This document shows, one piece after another, positions 1 through 5,822 of a stretch of 9,569 bases of DNA (its first letter is position 1; every line of letters begins with the position of its first letter). The stretch is from Verrucomicrobiales bacterium (GTDB taxonomy: Bacteria > Verrucomicrobiota > Verrucomicrobiia > Verrucomicrobiales > DEV007), in assembly GCA_002708885.1 (NCBI GenBank), contig PAPL01000027.1, forward strand, positions 13,277 through 22,845, in the 5' to 3' direction. The translations under genes were made by a program, and so were the position numbers. The notes below the pieces were generated by a model. It did not search any database and was not told the origin of the DNA. It saw only the letters and a program-made list of their open reading frames with translations.

Positions 1-501
1 CCGAACGTTTCTATTGAAGATGATGTAGTCATTGCCGATGCAACCGTTGAAATACCGCAAGTTTCAGCTCAGCAGCGTTTTCAGGTAGGTAGCGGTTTCA
101 CGATAACTGTTGATAATTCCAATATAATCCTTAGCGGAGGAAGTAATGACGGCATTGGGGGTCCTAATGGTTCAAGATTGCCGGCAGGGCCCGCGGGTCC
201 GACTTTGGATATAAAAAACGGTTCTTCTGTTAAGGTATTTTTTATTGTGAATGGCGTTCAGATGAATATTGATGAGACCAGTGAAGTCATCTTTGGAGGC
301 GGAGGGAATCCGGTCAATAATTCGGTAATTGATATGCAGGATGGCAGCACTCTAACTTTTGAAAATGAAACGATTGATGCATTTAACTCTGAACATCTCC
401 GAAAAATTACGGTTGATGGTGACCCGGCAGAAGAAGGGATAAACATGTTAATTGGAACAGGCGTTGATGGATTTACTACTATCACTGCGGAGGCTGATCC
501 T
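1..501 (+). repeat. Tandem protein-coding repeat, copy 1 (period 870 bases)
   Basis: This stretch encodes the same module as 871-1374, exactly 870 bases (290 codons) downstream. Over the first 148 codons (1-444 against 871-1314) I count by hand about 107 identical residues with no gap. After that the copies differ by an occasional codon insertion. Strictly shared segments include VEIPQVSAQQRFQV, GGSNDGIGG, FIVNGVQMN and ETIDAFN. The unit probably begins left of the window with a W-x-G...NW segment like the one preceding copy 2. Confidence 0.9.
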
Positions 502-1587
502 GTTATTCCAGATGATCTTTTAGTCTCATTTGAATCGGATGTCGATTCTGTAGAGGTTGGCCAGACTGTGAACTTGTCATGGGTCGTTGGTGAGAGTGTT
601 CTTTCACTGACTCTGGACGATGGAACAACTACGAGGATGGTGGATTTTGACCAAGAAGATTTGGATGGAAATTTAGATGTGACACTCACAGAAACGACTA
701 CGTTTATCCTCCAGGCAATTAGTGAAGAAGGTACTGAGGAGGAGCTCAGTTTGAAGATATTGGTAAAGACAGGAGGAGATTCTGGAATCATTTGGACCGG
801 TGCGAATGGGACTGATATATTTGAGGAAAGTAATTGGGACCTAACTAATTCCGATGTTGAGATCATTGATCCTAACGTCTCGATTGAGGATGATGTTTTT
901 ATTATTGATTCGATAGTTGAAATTCCTCAAGTGTCAGCCCAGCAACGTTTTCAAGTTGCCAGTGGTTATACAATTACTGTTGACAGCTCAACGATACGAC
1001 TTACTGGAGGAAGTAATGATGGGATTGGCGGTCCTCCTGGATTTCGACTCCCTGCAGGTCCTGAAGGCCCTACGATGAATATAATCAATGGATCATCATA
1101 TGAATCCTATTTTATTGTGAACGGCGTTCAGATGAATGTTGATGCAACCAGTTCAGCTACATTTGGCGGTCCAGGAAATCCGGTCAATATTTCGGCGATT
1201 AATCTTGAGCCTGGAGCATCACTCACCTTTTTAAGGGAAACGATAGATGCGTTCAATACGGAGCACCTCAGTAAGATCACTGTTGGTGGAGAACCGGCCG
1301 AAGAAGGGGTTAATTATACGATCGAATCTGACGGAGCCGAAGGCTGTGTGATCACGACAATCTCAGATGATCCTTTAAGGATAACTAATATTTCACGCGA
1401 TATAGACGGCAATATTATCATTGAATGGAATGGTAAACCTGGAACTTTTTACGCGGTAGATTTTTCATTTACCTTGGAAGAGGGGAGCTGGGAGGAACTA
1501 ATTGATTCTGTGACTGATGAGGCCGTAGATGACACTTTTGCCCCTGAGTCCAGGGTCATTTTTTATAGGATTCGCGAACAAGAATAG
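1..1587 (+). CDS. Exported repeat protein with Ig-like domain, 5'-truncated by the window edge
   Basis: The reading frame is open from base 1 to the TAG at 1585-1587, giving 528 visible residues, so the real start lies left of the window; the TTG at 178 sits inside a conserved repeat and is not a start. Visible layout: repeat copy 1 (residues about 1-167); an Ig-like beta-sandwich (about 174-256) with the pattern VGQTVNLSW...TETTTFILQA; a second 'WTGANGTDIFEESNW' opener (about 262-277); repeat copy 2 (about 291-458); and a tail of about 65 residues with IEWNGKPGTFYAVDFS and a final FYRI. The composition is acidic and rich in Gly, Thr, Asn and Ile with very few Cys, as in secreted or surface beta-rich proteins. 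The tail resembles C-terminal modules of exported Verrucomicrobiota proteins. No catalytic motif is seen. A role in adhesion or at the cell surface is inference only. It is followed by 115 bases and then the iron operon, with no evident functional link. Confidence 0.8.
   Translation, partial: PNVSIEDDVVIADATVEIPQVSAQQRFQVGSGFTITVDNSNIILSGGSNDGIGGPNGSRLPAGPAGPTLDIKNGSSVKVFFIVNGVQMNIDETSEVIFGGGGNPVNNSVIDMQDGSTLTFENETIDAFNSEHLRKITVDGDPAEEGINMLIGTGVDGFTTITAEADPVIPDDLLVSFESDVDSVEVGQTVNLSWVVGESVLSLTLDDGTTTRMVDFDQEDLDGNLDVTLTETTTFILQAISEEGTEEELSLKILVKTGGDSGIIWTGANGTDIFEESNWDLTNSDVEIIDPNVSIEDDVFIIDSIVEIPQVSAQQRFQVASGYTITVDSSTIRLTGGSNDGIGGPPGFRLPAGPEGPTMNIINGSSYESYFIVNGVQMNVDATSSATFGGPGNPVNISAINLEPGASLTFLRETIDAFNTEHLSKITVGGEPAEEGVNYTIESDGAEGCVITTISDDPLRITNISRDIDGNIIIEWNGKPGTFYAVDFSFTLEEGSWEELIDSVTDEAVDDTFAPESRVIFYRIREQE
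871..1374 (+). repeat. Tandem protein-coding repeat, copy 2
   Basis: This is the second copy of the module at 1-501. It is preceded by the linker coding for IWTGANGTDIFEESNW (784-870). Many identical residues use different codons: in the shared QVSAQQRFQV segment 5 of 10 codons differ synonymously. The duplication is therefore old and the protein sequence, not the DNA, has been conserved. Confidence 0.9.
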
Positions 1588-1659
1588 GTTCGTTGGAGCT
1601 AAATCGTGCCATTTGGCATCAAAAAGAAAAAAACTTTTGCAAAATAAGCCTCGCTCGTC

Positions 1660-1680
1660 TATTGAGAACTATTCTCAATA
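1660..1680. promoter_or_regulatory. Probable Fur operator upstream of fbpABC
   Basis: A perfect inverted repeat: left arm TATTGAGAA (1660-1668), spacer CTA, right arm TTCTCAATA (1672-1680). The core TGAGAAC-T-ATTCTCA closely fits the 7-1-7 Fur box (TGATAAT-n-ATTATCA; TGAGAAT is a common variant half-site). It ends 22 bases before the fbpA ATG, where a repressor would cover the promoter or transcription start. An A-rich tract at 1621-1633 and a weak -35-like TTGCAA at 1637-1642 lie just upstream, with TATTGA at 1660 as a poor -10 match; the promoter elements are uncertain. Fur-Fe(II) binding here would repress the importer in iron-replete cells. The palindrome is seen; the assignment to Fur is inferred from sequence and neighbouring genes. 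Confidence 0.75.
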
Positions 1681-1702
1681 AATTCAATTCAAACAATCTC
1701 TC

Positions 1703-2737
1703 ATGAAATCAGTTCGTCAATATTTCATTCTTATTACAAAACTGGCTTTTTGCACATTAGTTTTCCAAGCAGGCATTGCTAAATCGGCAGAAGTAAATGT
1801 GTATTCTCATCGCCATTATGAAGCTGATGACGCTTTGTATGCTAAATTTACCAAAGAAACTGGAATCAAGGTAAACATTGTTAAGGCTTCGGCTGATGCT
1901 CTCATAGAACGCATCAAGGCCGAAGGTGAAAGCTCACCTGCCGATATTCTAATCACGGCTGATGCTGGTCGATTAGTGAGAGCTCAATCTGCTGGAATAT
2001 TACAGAAAGCTGAAAGTAAGATACTTGATAAGCAGGTCCCAGCAAACATGCGCGATGATTCTGGGCACTGGTTTGGTTTTACTGTTCGTGCTCGCGTTTT
2101 AATTTACTCGAAGGAGAGAATTAAGCCTTCCGATTTAAGTACTTATGAGGATTTGGCGGATCCAAAATGGAAGGGCCGACTCCTTGCTCGGTCCTCTTCA
2201 AATATTTATAACCAATCGTTACTTGCATCAATAATTGCAAATAACGGAAAATCCGAAGCCATAAAGTGGGCTTCTGCTGTCAGAAAGAACATGGCAAGAC
2301 CACCAGAGGGAAGTGACCGTGATCAAATGAGAGCAGTGGCGGCAGGCATAGGCGATGTGGCTATTGCTAATACTTATTATGTAGGACTATTGGTAAATTC
2401 ATCAAATCCTAAGGACAGAGAAGTAGCATCAAAGGTGGGCGTCTATTTCCCTAATCAAAAGGGCAGAGGAACTCATGTGAATGTGAGTGGTGGAGGACTG
2501 GTGAAGTGGTCAAAGAATAAGTCCAATGCGATAAAGCTTCTTGAGTTTTTAACTGGCCCCGCGGCTCAGGAGAAGTTTCCGGTAACAACTTATGAATTTC
2601 CTCTTCAGATTTCCTCGACTGATTCGGATCTGTTAAAGTCGTGGGGTAAATTTAAAGCCGACGCTTTATCTCTTTCTAAGCTTGGGGAATTGAATTCTGA
2701 GGCAGTTAAGGCTTTTGCGTTGGCAAACTGGAAGTAG
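1703..2737 (+). CDS. fbpA: Ferric-iron ABC transporter, periplasmic binding protein (FbpA/FutA type)
   Basis: 344 residues, complete. An N-terminal signal peptide (basic MKSVRQ, hydrophobic core about 8-24) has a likely cut after AKSA, leaving EVNVYSHRHYEADD. The mature protein follows the FutA/FbpA pattern: YSHRHY at 34-39, ELI-RIKAEG-like 'ALIERIKAEGESSPADILITADAGRL' region at 66-91, SNIYNQ around 167-171, and the paired tyrosines of NTYY at 225-226. His38, Tyr39, Tyr169, Tyr225 and Tyr226 have the same relative spacing as the Fe(III) ligands I recall for cyanobacterial FutA1 (His54, Tyr55, Tyr185, Tyr241, Tyr242), so Fe(III) is the expected cargo. It captures iron in the periplasm and delivers it to FbpB. 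It is the first gene of fbpABC, behind a Fur-like palindrome. The ATG has no recognisable Shine-Dalgarno sequence in front of it. Confidence 0.93.
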   Translation: MKSVRQYFILITKLAFCTLVFQAGIAKSAEVNVYSHRHYEADDALYAKFTKETGIKVNIVKASADALIERIKAEGESSPADILITADAGRLVRAQSAGILQKAESKILDKQVPANMRDDSGHWFGFTVRARVLIYSKERIKPSDLSTYEDLADPKWKGRLLARSSSNIYNQSLLASIIANNGKSEAIKWASAVRKNMARPPEGSDRDQMRAVAAGIGDVAIANTYYVGLLVNSSNPKDREVASKVGVYFPNQKGRGTHVNVSGGGLVKWSKNKSNAIKLLEFLTGPAAQEKFPVTTYEFPLQISSTDSDLLKSWGKFKADALSLSKLGELNSEAVKAFALANWK

Positions 2738-2783
2738 TTTTTCACGTAATCGGTTCCTTTTAGTATTAGTACATTGCTCTATA

Positions 2784-2797
2784 CCACTTAATAGTGG
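2784..2797 (+). promoter_or_regulatory. Small hairpin abutting the fbpB ribosome binding site
   Basis: CCACT (2784-2788), loop TAAT, AGTGG (2793-2797) form a perfect 5-bp stem. The right arm runs directly into the GGAGG of the fbpB ribosome binding site (2796-2800), sharing its first two bases. Folding of the mRNA could lower ribosome access and keep permease levels below those of the binding protein. There is no U-run after the stem, so it is not an intrinsic terminator. The function is inference. Confidence 0.35.
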
Positions 2798-2803
2798 AGG
2801 CTA

Positions 2804-4483
2804 TTGTGGCGATATGCATTCATGATTGGAACTGGCCAAAATATTAACCGTAAACGTTTATCTGCTTCGTGGTGGTTAATAGGTGCAGTTTTGGTTTCTT
2901 TGGTTCTGATTGCGCCTCTTAGTGTTATAGCTAAATCTTTAATTTCAGAGGCGGGAGAGGGTTGGAAATTAATCTCAGATTTGTTGTTAGCAGACTATAT
3001 CAAAGGAACATTGATTATGATCATTGGCGTTGGGGCATTGACTCTGATCTTTGGGGTTGGTTCTGCGTGGGTAGTAACTGTCTGGGACTTTCCTTGTAAG
3101 AGGTTTTTTTCTTTAACTCTTATGTTGCCGATGGCCATACCGACCTATGTAATGGCCTATGGTTATTCATTTGTTAAATACGATGTGCGGGATCCTTTAA
3201 TGATATGGGTCCGAGACCATTGGGGCTCAAATATCATGTCCCAGTCAACGGAAGCATTTAATCATTTCTTGGCGATACTGGTGTTGTCTTTTGCCCTTTA
3301 TCCTTATGTCTATATTGCAGCTAGGATCGGATTTGCTGAAATTTCAGGTGCATACATTGAGAATTCTAGACTCTTGGGAAGAGGTCTTATGCGTAGCATG
3401 TTTAGTGTGGGGCTTCCCCTGGCCCGTCCGGCCATTGTCGGGGGGCTTCTCTTAGCGCTTCTCGAAGTAGTAAATGAATACGGTGCAATGAAGTATTACG
3501 GAATAGAAACATTAACTACCGGAATCTTTGTGAGTTGGACTGATCTTGGGGATAAAGATTCAGCCATACGTTTAGCGGGTGTTGCTATGGTCGTCGTGTT
3601 TTTTATTATTGTTGTTGAACGCGTGTTGAGGGGCAGAGCAAAATTTCATGCGCACAGAGCTTCATATGGTAACCTGTCAGGACCGACGAAGACGTCCATT
3701 GGCTCCTTCATTGCTTTTGCCTTTTGTGCAACCCTATTGCTTCTGTCATTTATTATACCTTTATTCAGATTGGCTTTGAATGCTTTTCATGGTTGGCGTG
3801 AAATTGATATATGGAAATTAGTTAGCGGCCCTCTAGGTGACAGTCTTTTGGTTTCTGGAATTGCGTGTGTGGTTATTATTGCTGCGGCACTAATTGTTAC
3901 CTATGCGAAGAGGCTCTTTCCGAATATGCTAATGAAGTTACTTGGTAAGTTATGTATGCTGGGCTATGCTGTTCCGGGTGCTGTTGTTGCAATTTCCATA
4001 CTCATCTATTTCTCTGACATAGGAAAATTAATAGGTTCAACAGGCAGTGATATTTCTTTGACTCGAATCATGTTCACCTTGACTCCGATTGGGCTCATTG
4101 TGGCCTATGCTGTAAGATTCATGACTCCGGCACTGGCTCCTATAGAAGCGGGAATGGGAAGAGTTAGCAAAAGTATGGATGAGGCATCCTCATTACTTGG
4201 TCGTTCGAGCTGGGGAGGATTTTACCGTGTACATTTACCTCTTCTGAGATTGCCTTTGCTTGGTGCTTTAATTGTTTTATTTGTTGATGTCCTTAAGGAA
4301 TTGCCTCTTACATTGGTCCTGAGGCCACCTAATGTTGAGACTTTGGCGACGACTTGCTATGGATTAATCCAAAAGGAAGAAAGAATTGCTGATGGTTCAC
4401 TCCCTGCTTTGATTTTAGTTATTGCCGGGTCGCTAGGTGTCTTGGCTTTACATGGCTTAATTCGTCGGCGAACTTTATATTAA
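2804..4483 (+). CDS. fbpB: Ferric-iron ABC transporter, two-domain inner-membrane permease (FbpB type)
   Basis: 559 residues with about 12 predicted membrane helices (roughly 23-44, 67-93, 101-124, 155-175, 207-226, 255-275, 301-326, 344-368, 378-403, 423-438, 481-499, 532-553). It is an internal duplication of two permease domains, normal for the FbpB/AfuB family. Each half has an EAA-type loop that docks the ATPase: about 179-210 (EISGAYIENSRLLGRG...LPLARPA) and about 448-482 (SKSMDEASSLLGRS...HLPLLRLP). Family-typical segments are EYGAMKYYGIETLTTGIF and KELPLTLVLRPPNVETLAT. The start is uncertain: TTG at 2804 lies only 3 bases after GGAGG, while the in-frame ATG at 2822 lies 21 bases after it. 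The ATG would shorten the protein by six residues without affecting any domain. The gap from fbpA is 66 bases and to fbpC 9 bases, which supports one transcript. Confidence 0.93.
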   Translation: MWRYAFMIGTGQNINRKRLSASWWLIGAVLVSLVLIAPLSVIAKSLISEAGEGWKLISDLLLADYIKGTLIMIIGVGALTLIFGVGSAWVVTVWDFPCKRFFSLTLMLPMAIPTYVMAYGYSFVKYDVRDPLMIWVRDHWGSNIMSQSTEAFNHFLAILVLSFALYPYVYIAARIGFAEISGAYIENSRLLGRGLMRSMFSVGLPLARPAIVGGLLLALLEVVNEYGAMKYYGIETLTTGIFVSWTDLGDKDSAIRLAGVAMVVVFFIIVVERVLRGRAKFHAHRASYGNLSGPTKTSIGSFIAFAFCATLLLLSFIIPLFRLALNAFHGWREIDIWKLVSGPLGDSLLVSGIACVVIIAAALIVTYAKRLFPNMLMKLLGKLCMLGYAVPGAVVAISILIYFSDIGKLIGSTGSDISLTRIMFTLTPIGLIVAYAVRFMTPALAPIEAGMGRVSKSMDEASSLLGRSSWGGFYRVHLPLLRLPLLGALIVLFVDVLKELPLTLVLRPPNVETLATTCYGLIQKEERIADGSLPALILVIAGSLGVLALHGLIRRRTLY

Positions 4484-4492
4484 CAAAAGACG

Positions 4493-5521
4493 ATGCCGGA
4501 GTCCCTTACAGTAGAGCAAATAACTAAGGTTTTCCCGAGAAACAACCGTCCAGCTTTGGATAAGGTATCCATTTCATTAGATGATGGTGAAATAATGGCG
4601 CTGGTAGGTGAGAGCGGTAGCGGAAAAACGACCTTGCTGAGAATTATAGCCGGGCTTGAACAGCCAGACAGCGGTAAAGTTACGATTGGTGGTAAAATAG
4701 TCTTTGGATCAGACTCAAAGACGGTGTTGCCGGAGGAGAGAAATATAGGATTTGTTTTTCAGGATTATGCTCTTTTTCCTCACCTGAGTGTAGAGAAAAA
4801 TATTTTGTATGGATTACATAAGATCACTCGAAAATCCGAACGACATGAAAGGGCCTCTTATATTGTTGCTTTGGCTGGACTTGAAGGGTTGGAAAAGCGG
4901 TACCCACATGAGCTGTCTGGAGGCCAGCAACAAAGAGTTGCTCTTGCCAGAGCCTTGGCGCCAGAACCTAATTTTATTTTACTTGATGAACCCTTTAGTA
5001 ATCTTGATCCTGTGCGAAAAGAGACGCTCCGAGATGAGTTAAGGACGATAGTTAAACAGAGTGGTGTTTCTGCACTCATTGTGACACATGATACTCGAGA
5101 CGCTCTTGTCGTTGCGGATACGTTGGCAGTTTTAAAGGAGGGAAAATTACAACAAGTAGGCAGCCCTGAGCGGGTATATTTTCATTCTACAAGTGAATAT
5201 ACGGCAAGCCTTTTTGGAAAAGTTAACCGGATACCTTGCCAATTATTAGAGGGCGATGATGCGCCTAGTGGGGTCTCAGAAATTCTTGTTAGACCAGCTG
5301 ACCTTGAGATTACTAAGGATTCTTCAGGCGATGGGCATATTGTTGGAAAAGTCGTTTCTTCAAACTTTAGAGGTGACTTTCATGAAGTGACTCTGGAGTG
5401 TAGTGTCAACTCATCAGAAACTGATAACGTTACCAATGTAACGATTTATGTGGGGCCTGAGCGTAGCCTGCAACTGGGTGATACTGTTACTGTTAGACGT
5501 TTGAGTCGATCCAAATCCTAG
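4493..5521 (+). CDS. fbpC: Ferric-iron ABC transporter, ATP-binding protein (FbpC type)
   Basis: 342 residues, the usual FbpC length. All nucleotide-binding motifs are intact: Walker A GESGSGKTT (39-47), Q-loop Gln90 in FVFQDYALFPH, signature LSGGQQQR (141-148), Walker B FILLDEP (161-167), D-loop SNLD (169-172) and H-loop His199 in VTHD. After about residue 245 comes a C-terminal TOBE-like regulatory domain with ILVRPADLEI (264-273) and NFRGDFHEV (291-299). As a cytoplasmic dimer it would hydrolyse ATP to drive iron import through FbpB. The ATG follows the fbpB stop after nine bases and has only a weak A-rich leader (AACAAAAGACG), so translational coupling to fbpB is plausible. The cargo assignment comes from fbpA and fbpB; the ATPase alone would fit the wider family for iron, putrescine or sulfate. 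Confidence 0.93.
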   Translation: MPESLTVEQITKVFPRNNRPALDKVSISLDDGEIMALVGESGSGKTTLLRIIAGLEQPDSGKVTIGGKIVFGSDSKTVLPEERNIGFVFQDYALFPHLSVEKNILYGLHKITRKSERHERASYIVALAGLEGLEKRYPHELSGGQQQRVALARALAPEPNFILLDEPFSNLDPVRKETLRDELRTIVKQSGVSALIVTHDTRDALVVADTLAVLKEGKLQQVGSPERVYFHSTSEYTASLFGKVNRIPCQLLEGDDAPSGVSEILVRPADLEITKDSSGDGHIVGKVVSSNFRGDFHEVTLECSVNSSETDNVTNVTIYVGPERSLQLGDTVTVRRLSRSKS

Positions 5522-5679
5522 ATTGGAACATCCAATAATTTGTCTTAATAAGATAAAATTGCATTATGTTTTAACAAGGTGCCGTTAGCTCTAGTCTTAT
5601 ATTTGCTGTTGAATCCAAATAGTACCAAACAAGATTTTCTCAATGGGAAATGGGAATATTCTACTAGGTATCAAACATG

Positions 5680-5719
5680 AACCCGGCAGTCTAAAGTAGC
5701 GGTTATTCTTCGGGTTTTT
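5680..5719 (+). terminator. Weak terminator-like hairpin preceding the main terminator
   Basis: AACCCG (5680-5685) pairs with CGGGTT (5711-5716) across a 25-base loop and runs into TTTTT (5715-5719). The stem is short and the loop long, so it is a weak candidate alone. The T-run directly touches the left arm of the next, stronger hairpin. Confidence 0.4.
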
Positions 5720-5768
5720 GGGGAAACGGTCATTATTATATAGTGCAATATGACTGTTTCCCCTTTTT
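5720..5768 (+). terminator. Strong intrinsic terminator downstream of fbpC
   Basis: Left arm GGGGAAACGGTCAT (5720-5733) pairs with ATGACTGTTTCCCC (5750-5763) over 14 positions with a single G-U wobble. The loop is 16 bases and the stem is followed by TTTTT (5764-5768), then a further T-rich stretch. The T-tail lies on the right, so it stops plus-strand transcription from fbpABC. On the minus strand the stem is followed by A residues and would not act as a standard terminator. Confidence 0.82.
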
Positions 5769-5802
5769 AGTTTTATAGAATCACTGAAGCATTATTACTC
5801 AA

Positions 5803-5816
5803 TGGCAACAGTGCCA
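5803..5816 (-). terminator. Short hairpin just after the protease-fusion stop (weak terminator candidate)
   Basis: TGGCA (5803-5807) and TGCCA (5812-5816) form a perfect 5-bp stem with a 4-base loop, 6 bases past the minus-strand stop at 5823-5825. The minus-strand tail is TTGAGTAATAATG, only partly U-rich, so termination here would be inefficient. Confidence 0.25.
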
Positions 5817-5822
5817 GGACAG

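Larger units (their letters stand above)
5522..5822. other. Intergenic region between converging transcription units
   Basis: These 301 bases separate the end of fbpC (plus strand) from the end of the protease fusion gene (minus strand). No credible gene is visible; the longest small ATG frame I examined (from 5643, 18 codons) has no ribosome binding site. Three hairpins occupy the right half: 5680-5719, 5720-5768 and 5803-5816. The left half (5522-5679) is AT-rich with nothing I recognise. Transcripts leaving fbpC would carry an untranslated tail of roughly 240 bases before the strong terminator. Confidence 0.7.

Noticed and set aside
178..180. TTG as a start codon for the first gene
   Set aside because: The frame is open to base 1 and residues before 178 match the second repeat copy (871 onward), so 178 is internal.
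258..866. Long open frame on the minus strand within the repeat protein
   Set aside because: Ser/Val-rich antisense shadow with no motif or ribosome binding site; the plus-strand frame is supported by repeat conservation.
1607..1618. TGCC-ATTT-GGCA hairpin after the first gene as a terminator
   Set aside because: Stem of only 4-5 bp followed by A-rich, not T-rich, sequence on the plus strand.
5551..5568. GATAA...ATTATG as a second Fur box after fbpC
   Set aside because: Half-site spacing does not fit the 7-1-7 or 19-bp Fur arrangement and the arms are not symmetric.
5571..5598. TTAACAAGG...GTTAGC as an integron attC-like core
   Set aside because: The core-like sites are only about 10 bases apart, with no attC-sized imperfect palindrome and no integrase or cassette genes nearby.
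5643..5699. 18-codon small ORF in the fbpC downstream region
   Set aside because: No ribosome binding site, no hydrophobic or known peptide character, and it overlaps the hairpin region.
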